Origin: an uncultured Prevotella sp.
GTDB taxonomy: Bacteria > Bacteroidota > Bacteroidia > Bacteroidales > Bacteroidaceae
Reading direction: 5' to 3'
Length of the DNA stretch: 64,000 nucleotides
Assembly: GCA_905233985.1 (NCBI GenBank)
Contig: CAJOFA010000009.1
Coordinates: 18,509 to 82,508 of the forward strand
This document shows, piece by piece, positions 24,773 to 33,332 of this stretch. Below the pieces are notes generated by a model. That model worked only from the letters and a program-made list of their open reading frames with translations. It searched no databases and was not told where the DNA came from. Position 1 is the first letter of the stretch, and each line of letters opens with the position of its first letter. The position numbers and the translations under genes are program-made.

Positions 24773-25881
24773 ACGAAGAGACTTACTACACCATCGCCCT
24801 GACAAGAATGACGGGCTTCAATGCTGCAATGGCGCTACAGTTGTACCAGACGTTGGGCAGTGCACAGGCAGTGTATGAGCACCGCAATGATATCGGAGAC
24901 GTGATACCCGATGCGGCGCCTACCCTGCGTGAAGCGATGAAAAACTGGGACGATGCCCTGCACCGCGCTGCTGCAGAGATGGAGTTTATCACGCAAAAGA
25001 ACATCTGTGCGTTGACCATGCAGGATGACAACTATCCACAACGGCTACGAGAATGTCCAGACGCTCCTATTATACTTTATTATAAAGGAGAGGCTGACCT
25101 AAACGCCCAGTATGTGGTATCCATCGTGGGAACACGTCATTGTACGTCGTACGGACAGGATCTCGTGCGTCGCTTCATCAGCGACCTGCGGCAGCAGTGT
25201 CCGCAGGTGCTCATCGTCAGCGGATTGGCTTACGGCATTGACATCTGTGCCCATCGTCATGCCCTTGAACAGGGATATGAGACGGTTGGCGTTTTAGCTC
25301 ATGGTCTGGACCAGATTTATCCCTATCGTCACCGTGATGACGCTGTACGGATGGTAAAGCAGGGTGGTCTGCTGACAGAATACATGACACAAACGGAGCC
25401 GTTGCCTAACAATTTCCGTCAGCGTAACCGCATCGTGGCGGGCATTAGCGATGCCACCATCCTCGTAGAGAGTGCTGCCAAGGGCGGTGGACTCATCACG
25501 TGTCGCATTGCTCAGGAGTATGGGCGTGATGTTTTTGCCTTCCCCGGGTCAGTAGGTATGCCTTATTCGGAAGGCTGTAACAAGATGATCCGTAACAACA
25601 CGGCTGCACTAATCACCTCTGCTGCCGATTTTCTGGAGACCATGCGCTGGCAGACCGTCGGCGAGAAGAAGGAATCTGTGGAGCGGCAACTATTCCCGGA
25701 CCTTACACCAGAAGAACAGCAAATCATCAGTCTGTTGCAGCAGACGAACGACCAACAGGTAAATACATTATCCGTGAAGTCGAACATCCCCATGAGCCGA
25801 CTTGTCGCCCTGCTGTTCCAACTGGAAATGAAAGGAGTCGTCAAGCCCATGGCTGGCGGGACGTACCATTTGTTATACTAA
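24769..25881 (+). CDS. dprA: DNA-processing protein DprA
   Basis: Loads RecA on incoming single-stranded DNA during transformation. It has 370 residues: an N-terminal SAM-like domain, the Rossmann-like core (VGTRHCTSYG, VSGLAYGIDICAHRHAL, TILVESAAKGGGLITCRIA, FAFPGSVG) and a C-terminal winged helix. It is coupled to the thioesterase by a 4-nt overlap and followed in the same frame by dusB after 15 nt. Confidence 0.95.
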   Translation: MNEETYYTIALTRMTGFNAAMALQLYQTLGSAQAVYEHRNDIGDVIPDAAPTLREAMKNWDDALHRAAAEMEFITQKNICALTMQDDNYPQRLRECPDAPIILYYKGEADLNAQYVVSIVGTRHCTSYGQDLVRRFISDLRQQCPQVLIVSGLAYGIDICAHRHALEQGYETVGVLAHGLDQIYPYRHRDDAVRMVKQGGLLTEYMTQTEPLPNNFRQRNRIVAGISDATILVESAAKGGGLITCRIAQEYGRDVFAFPGSVGMPYSEGCNKMIRNNTAALITSAADFLETMRWQTVGEKKESVERQLFPDLTPEEQQIISLLQQTNDQQVNTLSVKSNIPMSRLVALLFQLEMKGVVKPMAGGTYHLLY

Positions 25882-25896
25882 AAATACAAGACCAAA

Positions 25897-26856
25897 TTGA
25901 AAATAGGTAATATTGACTTGGGGGAGCGCCCGTTGTTTCTGGCACCAATGGAGGACGTTACCGACATCGGTTTCCGTCTGTTGTGCAAGCGCTATGGGGC
26001 TGCTATGGTTTATACTGAGTTTGTATCAGCAGAGGCATTGGTTCGTAATGTCAATTCCACCGTGCGAAAGCTGACTATTAGCGACGACGAGCGACCTGTG
26101 GGCATACAGATTTACGGACGTGACGTGGACTCGATGGTAGAAGCGGCACGCATCGTTGAACAGGCACATCCCGATGTCATAGACCTTAACTTCGGCTGCC
26201 CTGTGAAAAAGGTGGCTGGCAAGGGTGCCGGTGCCGGTATGTTACAGAATATTCCTTTGCTGTTGGAGATTACGCGTGAGGTAGTGAAGGCTGTCAACGT
26301 ACCCGTTACTGTCAAGACACGCTTAGGATGGAACCAGGAACAACTCATTATTACCGACTTGGCCGAGCAACTGCAGGACTGCGGCATCAAGGCGCTCACT
26401 ATTCACGGACGTACTCGTTCACAGATGTACACCGGTGAAGCGGACTGGACGCTGATTGGTGAGGTGAAGCGTAATCCGCGCATCCATATCCCTATCATCG
26501 GCAACGGCGACATCCGTTCCTTGGCAGAAGCAGACGCAGCCTTTGAGAAATATGGCGTGGATGCAGTGATGATTGGCCGTGCCACGTTCGGCTGTCCGTG
26601 GATTTTCTCACGTCGAGAACTGTCATTGGATGAGAAAATCAATGTACTCAAAGAACAACTGCGCATCAACGTGGAACGCATAGACGAATACCGTGGCATC
26701 CTGCATACACGCCGACACTTGGCGGCCAGTCCTGTTTTCAAGGGCATTCCCGACTTCCGACAGACACGTATCGCCATGCTCCGTGCCACAAAGGTGGATG
26801 AGCTACTTGCCATCATCGACCAAGCTCACGAAAGACTCAAGACTATAAGCCAGTAG
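25897..26856 (+). CDS. dusB: tRNA-dihydrouridine synthase B (TTG start)
   Basis: Flavoenzyme reducing uridines in tRNA. It has 319 residues with LAPMEDVTDIGFRLLCKRYG, the catalytic cysteine in LNFGCPVKK, and TIHGRTRSQMYTG. No ATG exists between the dprA stop (in the same frame) and the conserved FMN loop, so translation most likely begins at the TTG at 25897, giving MKIGNIDLGERPLFLAPMED. Confidence 0.93.
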   Translation: MKIGNIDLGERPLFLAPMEDVTDIGFRLLCKRYGAAMVYTEFVSAEALVRNVNSTVRKLTISDDERPVGIQIYGRDVDSMVEAARIVEQAHPDVIDLNFGCPVKKVAGKGAGAGMLQNIPLLLEITREVVKAVNVPVTVKTRLGWNQEQLIITDLAEQLQDCGIKALTIHGRTRSQMYTGEADWTLIGEVKRNPRIHIPIIGNGDIRSLAEADAAFEKYGVDAVMIGRATFGCPWIFSRRELSLDEKINVLKEQLRINVERIDEYRGILHTRRHLAASPVFKGIPDFRQTRIAMLRATKVDELLAIIDQAHERLKTISQ

Positions 26857-26891
26857 GCAATCCTCCCCTTTCGGGAAGATGTGGTAAGGCT

Positions 26892-28922
26892 TTATAGCTT
26901 GCGCTCAAAGGGTGCCAGAGGAAGACCATTGCTACTGAAGGCATTAGCACGGATGGGGTTATCCTTCCACGCGTAACGGATAAAGCAGGGCGATTCTATT
27001 ACCGATGAAATGGTAACTTTTGTGCCCTTGACGGTGGCTGTGGCATTCTGGAAGCGATGGTCAGCACCAGCTAATTCAAACTCAAACAGTTCTCCATCAC
27101 GCAAGGGCTGATCCAAAGTCAGCACTACCTCGCTGCCCTGTACCTCTGCAGCTATCACCTCGGGTGACAGCTGCACCTTTTTCTTGAACACCAGCCGGTC
27201 AAAGCAAAGGCCGATGCGCTGGGCCACTTCCTTCTTACGTAAGGGGTGAATATCAACCGTCTCACCGAGGTCGATGATGCAAGCCAGTTCTGCATAGGAG
27301 TCTGCCTTGGCTGTTAGACGTTGCTGTTCGCGCAGTGCAGCCCAGCCGCTGTTGACAGGTTCTGTCTGTGTAGTGATGGGGGAAGGGTAGCCTGTCTGTT
27401 GACGTCCGTCGTAGTTGGCGAGTTGGACGATGACAAACGGCATCTGCGCATCCTGCCAAAGGTCGCGCCAGCAGCCCATCAGTTTCTTGAGATAGTCACC
27501 GTAAGGTGCGGGATTGCCCGTATTCGATTCGCCTTGATACCAGACGACACCACTGATAGCATAGGGAGCCAAAGGATGCAGCACTGCATTGTAGAGCGTT
27601 GTCGGCAGATTCTGTAGCGAAACGTCTCCACTTGGGCACGACGGCATAGAGGCTCCAGCATGGTGCTTCCATTGCTCACTCAGCATGATAACATCCTGCG
27701 GCATAGGATTCTGACTGAAACGGTCTGCACCAAAACAAAGCATATAGGGCTTCTGCGGAATGAAATGAGCAATACCATATTTATTAATGAAGCGGATGGT
27801 TATGACATTGTCGCCCTCACGTAACAAGCCCTCGGGTATATCATAGCGACGTGGAGGATACTGATAGTATGTGCGTCCTACCTGCTGACCGTTAACATAG
27901 GTAATGTCAGCATCGAACAATGTGCCCAGCAACAGACGGGCAGGCTGTCCGGCATGTGCCTTGTCGATAGTTACGTGCTGACGGAGCCAGATGCTACCAA
28001 CAATGCCACGTCCATCCATTTTTGCCCATTCCATCGAATACTGATTCACGAAAGGCCATGAGGAGTCGTCGTAATCTGCTGCAGCGTATCGACCACTCAC
28101 ACCAGGGTCTTGAGCATCCAACAGCTCGTTCCATCGCTGATCAGCCAACTGGTTGGCCCGGGCCTGAGTTTTGACAAAGTCATCGCTTTGGTAGAGCTTT
28201 GTCTTCTCAACCAATAACGGATAGTCACGTTGCAAAGAATCGGCTGAAATCCATGCCTCAATAGGAGTACCTCCCCAGCTGTTGACGATGATGCCCTGCG
28301 GCACACCCGTCTCCTGAAACTGGCGGATGCCGAGGAAGGTACCGACAGCAGAGAACGGCCAGGCATTCTGCTTGGTCAGCGGCTTCCAGTTTGTGCTAGC
28401 GGGACGGATATCGTCTTGAGCACTATGGGTATTTGTCTCGTTCTGCACACGAAACAAACGTATTTGATTGTTGTCAAAATGCTCGATATCATCGACATAT
28501 TGCGGATATACTCGCTCAATATGCACATCAATATTCGATTGTCCGGATAACAGCCATACATCACCGATGAGCACATCGGTAAACTCTTGTTCCACGTCCC
28601 CTACCCCTCGTACCTTTAATGTATAAGGACCTCCGGCTTTCTGCTTTGGCAGGACTATGCGCCAACTACCGTTCGCATCTGCCGTTGTGGTGTATATCTT
28701 CTTGAGGAAGGTGACAGTCACCTGTTCACCGGCATCAGCCTTTCCCCATACGGGTATCGGCTTGCCTCGCTGTAACACCATACCAGACTGGAAAAGCTGC
28801 GGCAATTTAACTGTTGCGTCTGTTGTCTGTGGACAGCAGAGCATGGAAAACAGAAAACAGAAAACAGTCAACGGACGGCGAACGTTGGATGACATCCGAC
28901 AAAACAGAATTTGGTATTTCAT
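26892..28922 (-). CDS. sialate O-acetylesterase-like carbohydrate esterase (SASA domain)
   Basis: A 676-residue secreted esterase. The catalytic Ser lies in LLSGQSNIDVH and the paired Asp/His in DIGETVDIHPLRK; WYQGESNTG is another conserved block. A jelly-roll insertion sits between about residues 280 and 400 (GIVGSIWLRQHVTID). Proteins of this type in xylan loci remove acetyl groups from hemicellulose; sialic acid is unlikely in this setting. The ATG at 28922 fits a promoter -7 at 28950-28957; an ATG at 28895 is also possible. The signal core TVFCFLFSMLCC is encoded by a 7-nt repeat. The gene is divergent from the GPH transporter. Confidence 0.85.
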   Translation of the reverse strand: MKYQILFCRMSSNVRRPLTVFCFLFSMLCCPQTTDATVKLPQLFQSGMVLQRGKPIPVWGKADAGEQVTVTFLKKIYTTTADANGSWRIVLPKQKAGGPYTLKVRGVGDVEQEFTDVLIGDVWLLSGQSNIDVHIERVYPQYVDDIEHFDNNQIRLFRVQNETNTHSAQDDIRPASTNWKPLTKQNAWPFSAVGTFLGIRQFQETGVPQGIIVNSWGGTPIEAWISADSLQRDYPLLVEKTKLYQSDDFVKTQARANQLADQRWNELLDAQDPGVSGRYAAADYDDSSWPFVNQYSMEWAKMDGRGIVGSIWLRQHVTIDKAHAGQPARLLLGTLFDADITYVNGQQVGRTYYQYPPRRYDIPEGLLREGDNVITIRFINKYGIAHFIPQKPYMLCFGADRFSQNPMPQDVIMLSEQWKHHAGASMPSCPSGDVSLQNLPTTLYNAVLHPLAPYAISGVVWYQGESNTGNPAPYGDYLKKLMGCWRDLWQDAQMPFVIVQLANYDGRQQTGYPSPITTQTEPVNSGWAALREQQRLTAKADSYAELACIIDLGETVDIHPLRKKEVAQRIGLCFDRLVFKKKVQLSPEVIAAEVQGSEVVLTLDQPLRDGELFEFELAGADHRFQNATATVKGTKVTISSVIESPCFIRYAWKDNPIRANAFSSNGLPLAPFERKL
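28846..28868. repeat. 7-nt repeat encoding a signal-peptide core
   Basis: (GAAAACA)3 on the plus strand; on the coding strand TGTTTTC repeats encode VFCFLF. No mirrored copy is seen upstream of this start. Confidence 0.7.
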
Positions 28923-28949
28923 TTACTTGTAGTTTTATGTTTTATTCAG

Positions 28950-28957
28950 CAAAAGTA
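28950..28957 (-). promoter_or_regulatory. -7 element of the SASA esterase
   Basis: TACTTTTG on the minus strand, 27 nt before the ATG at 28922. Confidence 0.55.
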
Positions 28958-29063
28958 ACGAAAATCGGCGATGAAACCGAAAGAATAGCGCTTTTTCTTG
29001 TCAAATGACAGAAAAATTAAAACTTCTGTTACATTCGCAAATATCAAATTCAGAAAAAAACGC

Positions 29064-29071
29064 TACCTTTG
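29064..29071 (+). promoter_or_regulatory. -7 element of the GPH transporter/xylanase operon
   Basis: TACCTTTG, 16 nt before the ATG at 29088. Confidence 0.6.
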
Positions 29072-29087
29072 CAAACAATAACCCAAA

Positions 29088-30494
29088 ATGAATACATTAT
29101 TTATGGAAACAAACGAGCAAAAAGGTTTTTACAAACTCTCATGGCTTCAGCGCATCGGCTTCGGCTCTGGTGACTTGGCACAAAACCTCATCTTTCAAAC
29201 GGTAGCATGCTACCTGATGATTTACCTTACCACAGTATTGAAAATCAATCCAGCCTTTGTCAGTGGACTGATACTCACAGTCCGTCTCATTGACTGTTTC
29301 TGGAGTCCTGTCGTTGGGCGCTATATTGACAATCGCAATCCCAAGTTAGGTAAATATCGTACTTATCTTCTTTACGGTGGTATTCCTCTTACCATTGCCG
29401 CTTGTCTGTTGATGCTTCCTCAGGCTGCCGAGTGGTCAATGACGATGAAGATGATTTATGCTACAGCCAGCTACACCGTGCTGAGCATGATCTATTCAGT
29501 AGTCAATATCCCTTACGGCTCTATCATGGCAAGTATGACTCGCGACAATGACGAGGTGCTCATTCTTACTTCTACCCGAATGGTATGTGCCAACATCGGT
29601 CAGATAGTCGTTCAGGCAGGCTTCCCCATCGGACTCGCCATGTGTGTTCATTCTGCTATTAATTGGAATCAAGCTGTATTTATGGCAATTGGCACCATTC
29701 CTGCTTTCATTATCTTGCCTTGTCTGCCCATGCTGAAAAGATGGTTGGGTAAGAAAGGACTTTATTACACACTGCTCGTTGTAGGACTTGTTGGATTTGC
29801 CATCTTGTTTACCATTGGTAAATTCTTTCAGGTAGAAGAGTATAACACACTTGTTCAGATTGCCAAGGTGATGACAGGCGTCGGACTGCTCGTTGGTTCT
29901 CTGATGTGGGCACTTGTTCCTGAGGTCATTACTGAGGCAGAGTATCGTACAGGAAACAGACCTGCAGCTACGGTAAATGCGCTTGCAGGTGTGGCGTTCA
30001 AGGCAGGTTTCTCCATTGCAGGATGGATAACTCCTCTGGTTATGGGATGGATTGGCTTTAACTTTGCCGAAGAAGAGTCAGCATTGGCTACCGATCCTAT
30101 GGCATGGTTTACGGTAACATGTATCTTCGCCATCGTAGGTTTTGTGCTTCTGATGCTCTGCTTCAAGGGCAGCAAGGAGAATATTACCACAACACCTGAA
30201 AAACCTGTTTCGTTCGGCGAAATGTGGCAGGAGTTCAAGGCAAGTAAGTGCCTGCAGTTGGTACTTAGCATTTTCGTAGTAGTATTCTTGGCATCATTCA
30301 TCAGTGGCCCCGTAAATGCCTACTATACAGAATTGCATAAATATTCTGCCATCGCCCAGAATGCCATTCTGGTGTTCACTTGTATCATTCCTGCCATGCT
30401 TCTCCTTGTTGTGGGTTACCTGATTTACAAATACCCCTTGACTGATGAGAAGCTTGATGAAATCAACAAGGAAATCGAAGCACGCAACAAATAA
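29088..30494 (+). CDS. GPH-family glycoside/cation symporter, probably for xylooligosaccharides
   Basis: A 468-residue inner-membrane carrier of the glycoside-pentoside-hexuronide family with about 12 TM segments. The N-terminus LQRIGFGSGDLAQNLIFQTV and the loop VVGRYIDNRNPKLGKYRTYL are family hallmarks. It precedes GH10 and GH43 genes, as XynP-type xyloside carriers do in other bacteria. ATG 29088 or 29103 (METNEQKGFYK) could be the start. Confidence 0.88.
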   Translation: MNTLFMETNEQKGFYKLSWLQRIGFGSGDLAQNLIFQTVACYLMIYLTTVLKINPAFVSGLILTVRLIDCFWSPVVGRYIDNRNPKLGKYRTYLLYGGIPLTIAACLLMLPQAAEWSMTMKMIYATASYTVLSMIYSVVNIPYGSIMASMTRDNDEVLILTSTRMVCANIGQIVVQAGFPIGLAMCVHSAINWNQAVFMAIGTIPAFIILPCLPMLKRWLGKKGLYYTLLVVGLVGFAILFTIGKFFQVEEYNTLVQIAKVMTGVGLLVGSLMWALVPEVITEAEYRTGNRPAATVNALAGVAFKAGFSIAGWITPLVMGWIGFNFAEEESALATDPMAWFTVTCIFAIVGFVLLMLCFKGSKENITTTPEKPVSFGEMWQEFKASKCLQLVLSIFVVVFLASFISGPVNAYYTELHKYSAIAQNAILVFTCIIPAMLLLVVGYLIYKYPLTDEKLDEINKEIEARNK

Positions 30495-30496
30495 AC

Positions 30497-30612
30497 GTAA
30501 AAAGGTAAAAAAGTAAAGAAGTAAAAGCAATATGAAGACAAAGAACTCACAATGGGTACTAAGGCTGGTGGCGGGTATCTTACCCTTTTACCTTTTTACC
30601 TTTTTACCTTTA
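30497..30612. repeat. inverted 8-nt word repeat bracketing the xylanase start
   Basis: The upstream arm (30497-30526) is GTAAAAAGGTAAAAAAGTAA-like. The downstream arm (30581-30612) is TACCCTTTTACCTTTTTACC-like and encodes the signal-peptide core. The ATG at 30532 lies in the loop. Confidence 0.85.
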
Positions 30613-31662
30613 AATGCGCAGGGTTTGAAGGATGCCGTTGGAAAGTACTGTCTGATCGGTGCTGCCGTGAATCAATGGCAAAGTGACGGACAGGTGCCTG
30701 AGGCAGATGCTGTTATCGACAAGCACTTCAACTGTGCCGTGGCAGAGAACTGTATGAAACCCGAATCATTGGCACCCGCTGAAGGTATCTTTGACTTCCG
30801 TGTGGCAGACAAGTTCGTGGCCTACTGCCAACAACATAACCTGAAGGTGCTGGGTCATTGCCTTGTGTGGCATTCGCAAGCCCCTGACTGGTGGTTCACT
30901 AACGGCTACACAGCCAGCCCTGCCTCAAAAGAAGTGTTGAAAGAGCGACTCATCAAGCACATCAAGACGGTTGTCGGACACTATAAAGGCCAGGTTCATG
31001 GCTGGGACGTCGTTAACGAAGCTATTAACGATGACGGTTCTTTCCGTAAATCGCCCTATTACAATCTCTTGGGCGAGGAGTTCATCGAGATTGCTTTCCG
31101 CACCGCCCATGAGGCCGATCCGGATGCCGAGCTCTACTATAACGACTACTCCATGTCCGGTGCTGCCAAGCGTGAGGCCGTCTGCCGACTGGTGAAGAAC
31201 CTGAAGGCAAAAGGGTTGCGTATCGACGGTGTGGGTATGCAGAGCCATAACGGTTTGGACTATCCCAATCTGGAGGAATACGAGAAGAGCATTGACGCCT
31301 TTGCTGCTTGTGGCGTAAAGGTCATGATAACTGAGCTCGATATCAATGTACTGCCCAATCCACAGGGATTTGGTGGTGCTGCCGTTGAGCAGAACTTCGA
31401 GTTCCAGCAGAAGTACAACCCCTACGCTGCCGGTCTGCCCGTTGCCAAGCAGAAAGAACTCGATGAGCGCTGGCTGACATTCTTCAAGATTTATTACAAG
31501 CACCGTACACAGATTAGCCGAATCACCTTGTGGGGTATCAGTGACGGCGGCTCCTGGCTTAACGGCTGGCCCATCAAGGGACGTACCAACTATCCGCTGC
31601 TCTTCGACCGCCAATATCAGGCTAAGCCCGTGATTAACGAAATTATCAAACTTTATAAATAA
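30532..31662 (+). CDS. xynA: endo-1,4-beta-xylanase, GH10
   Basis: A secreted GH10 xylanase of 376 residues cutting internal xylan bonds. The signal peptide core GILPFYLFTFLPLNA ends near residue 30. The acid/base is Glu163 in WDVVNEAIND and the nucleophile Glu268 in MITELDINV; HCLVWHSQAPDWW is also conserved. The single-domain protein has no lipobox. GH43 follows after 6 nt, the xynA/xynB pairing known from rumen Prevotella. The signal-peptide core carries the 8-nt repeat shared with the GH97 gene 30 kb away. Confidence 0.95.
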   Translation: MKTKNSQWVLRLVAGILPFYLFTFLPLNAQGLKDAVGKYCLIGAAVNQWQSDGQVPEADAVIDKHFNCAVAENCMKPESLAPAEGIFDFRVADKFVAYCQQHNLKVLGHCLVWHSQAPDWWFTNGYTASPASKEVLKERLIKHIKTVVGHYKGQVHGWDVVNEAINDDGSFRKSPYYNLLGEEFIEIAFRTAHEADPDAELYYNDYSMSGAAKREAVCRLVKNLKAKGLRIDGVGMQSHNGLDYPNLEEYEKSIDAFAACGVKVMITELDINVLPNPQGFGGAAVEQNFEFQQKYNPYAAGLPVAKQKELDERWLTFFKIYYKHRTQISRITLWGISDGGSWLNGWPIKGRTNYPLLFDRQYQAKPVINEIIKLYK

Positions 31663-31668
31663 ACTATT

Positions 31669-32706
31669 ATGGCAAAACTACCGCGTTATCTTTTCCCGAG
31701 TGATTATATGGCTGACCCCTCAGCCAATGTGTTTAACGGACGTCTGTACGTCTATCCCTCACACGACTGGGATGCCGGCGAGTGCTTCGACGACGACGGC
31801 GGTCACTTCCAGATGAAGGACTATCATGTGCTGTCGTGGGACGATGTAGAGAATGGCGAAGTCACTGATCACGGTGTCATTCTCGACGTGAAGGACGTGC
31901 CCTGGGCTGAGAAGCAGATGTGGGACAATGACGTCGTTGAGAAAGACGGCAAGTATTTCCTCATCTTCTCTGCTAAGGAGTATAGCGGTGTCTTCCGTCT
32001 GGGTGTTGCTGTGGCAGACAAGCCCGAAGGCCCGTTCATTCCTGAGAAGTTCCCCATTCGTGGCTCGTTCTCTATTGACCCCTGTATGTTCAAAGACGAT
32101 GACGGTCAGATTTACTGCTATTTCGGCGGACTCTGGGGCGGACAGCTGCAGTGGGGTCGCACGCTCTATCACGGATTTGAGGCTATTCCTGGTAAGTACG
32201 GTGATGACAACGGTCTCATTGACCTTGGTCCGGCTCCCGACCACAAGACACAGCTCTTCGCAAAGCCCGATGCACCCGCGCTGCCCAGCAATGTGGTTCG
32301 CATGACCGACGACGTGAAGCAGTTTGCTGAAGCACCGCGTCCCGTCATCATCCTCGATAAGGATGGTCAGCCCCTGAAGGCCGGCGACCCGCACCGTTTC
32401 TTTGAGGCATCGTGGATGCACAAGTACAACGGCAAATATTACTTCTCTTACTCAACAGGCGACTCGCACTTCCTGTGCTACGCCACAGGTGACAACCCCT
32501 ACGGTCCGTTCACCTATCAGGGTGTTATTCTCGACCCCGTCGTAGGCTGGACCACCCACCATTCTATCGTAGAGTACAAGGGACAGTGGTATCTGTTCTA
32601 TCATGACTGTGTGCCTTCGAACGACGTGACGCACCTGCGCTCACTGAAGGTTCAGCGTCTCTTCTACAACGAAGATGGAACCATCCAGAAGGTTGTGAAT
32701 GAATAA
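31669..32706 (+). CDS. xynB: GH43 beta-xylosidase / alpha-L-arabinofuranosidase
   Basis: A 345-residue five-bladed propeller enzyme with no signal peptide, so it acts on imported oligosaccharides in the cytoplasm. Catalytic residues: Asp16 (MADPSANVF) as base, Asp137 (SIDPCMF) and Glu246 (FFEASWMHK) as acid. GH43 proteins of this kind in Prevotella are bifunctional xylosidase/arabinofuranosidases. It is tightly coupled to the xylanase gene. Confidence 0.93.
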   Translation: MAKLPRYLFPSDYMADPSANVFNGRLYVYPSHDWDAGECFDDDGGHFQMKDYHVLSWDDVENGEVTDHGVILDVKDVPWAEKQMWDNDVVEKDGKYFLIFSAKEYSGVFRLGVAVADKPEGPFIPEKFPIRGSFSIDPCMFKDDDGQIYCYFGGLWGGQLQWGRTLYHGFEAIPGKYGDDNGLIDLGPAPDHKTQLFAKPDAPALPSNVVRMTDDVKQFAEAPRPVIILDKDGQPLKAGDPHRFFEASWMHKYNGKYYFSYSTGDSHFLCYATGDNPYGPFTYQGVILDPVVGWTTHHSIVEYKGQWYLFYHDCVPSNDVTHLRSLKVQRLFYNEDGTIQKVVNE

Positions 32707-32736
32707 AGATTTATTTGCTATCACTCTTGAAAACAA

Positions 32737-33237
32737 ATGATGAATAATTATCAGACCATAACAGACTACTATGCTCGCTATCGCGATGAAATCGTCGGTT
32801 TCATCGCGTTGCGGCTGGGAAATCATGATGATGCAGAAGATATCGTGCAGGACATCTTTGTGCGTCTGCTAAGGTCTGACAAACTCATCAGCGACATCAC
32901 ACTGCCTGCTTTGGTTTATACCATAGCACGACACAAGATGTCCGACTACTATCGCCGCCGCCACACGTTTGAGGAGTATGAACACTTCATCAAACGTGGT
33001 GACGCGGTGGACGATTGTCTTGAATCAGTCATTTCTGCCCGTGAGTTGACCGAACGTATGGAGTACACACTGGCCCGACTGGCACCCGAATGCCGCGAGG
33101 CCTACCGACTCCACATCTACGGAGGTATGGCTGTGAGCCAGATTGCCGAACAGACGGGCCAGCCTTACCGTAACGTGGAATACCGCTTGGGCATTGCCCG
33201 CCGTGCTGTGCGAAATGCCCTGTTGAAAGCCATTTAA
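32737..33237 (+). CDS. ECF-type RNA polymerase sigma factor (orphan)
   Basis: A 166-residue sigma-70 family protein. Region 2 reads DDAEDIVQDIFVRLLR and region 4 AVSQIAEQTGQPYRNVEYRL, a normal sigma2/sigma4 pair. Bacteroidetes ECF sigmas of this type usually sit beside a FecR anti-sigma and a SusC gene; neither is here. It follows the xylosidase by 30 nt and precedes a membrane AraC regulator, so control of the hemicellulose genes is possible but unproven. A perfect 10-bp palindrome (32782-32808) lies within its early codons. Confidence 0.9.
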   Translation: MMNNYQTITDYYARYRDEIVGFIALRLGNHDDAEDIVQDIFVRLLRSDKLISDITLPALVYTIARHKMSDYYRRRHTFEEYEHFIKRGDAVDDCLESVISARELTERMEYTLARLAPECREAYRLHIYGGMAVSQIAEQTGQPYRNVEYRLGIARRAVRNALLKAI

Positions 33238-33247
33238 TGATGTTTCT

Positions 33248-33272
33248 ACTTTGCGCAACACTTTGCGCAACA
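33248..33272. promoter_or_regulatory. tandem TTTGCGCAA palindromes
   Basis: Two copies of ACTTTGCGCAACA overlapping by one base, each containing TTGCGCAA, lie between the sigma-factor stop and the AraC promoter. This is a possible operator pair. Confidence 0.4.
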
Positions 33273-33294
33273 TAGTCTTTTTTAACTACCCATA

Positions 33295-33326
33295 TTTGGT
33301 AATAACAATCATTCTTCGTACTTTTG
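33295..33326 (+). promoter_or_regulatory. promoter of the membrane AraC regulator
   Basis: TTTG (33295-33298), 20 nt, TACTTTTG (33319-33326); it ends 6 nt before the ATG, implying a leaderless transcript. Confidence 0.7.
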
Positions 33327-33332
33327 CACCTC

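Noticed and set aside
26862..26880. Hairpin CTTCCC-GAAA-GGGGAG between dusB and the SASA esterase as a terminator
   Set aside because: The stem is only 6 bp with a wobble pair and no T tract follows on either strand.
32737..33237. FecI-type sigma with linked FecR/SusC genes
   Set aside because: No FecR or SusC follows; the next gene is an AraC regulator.
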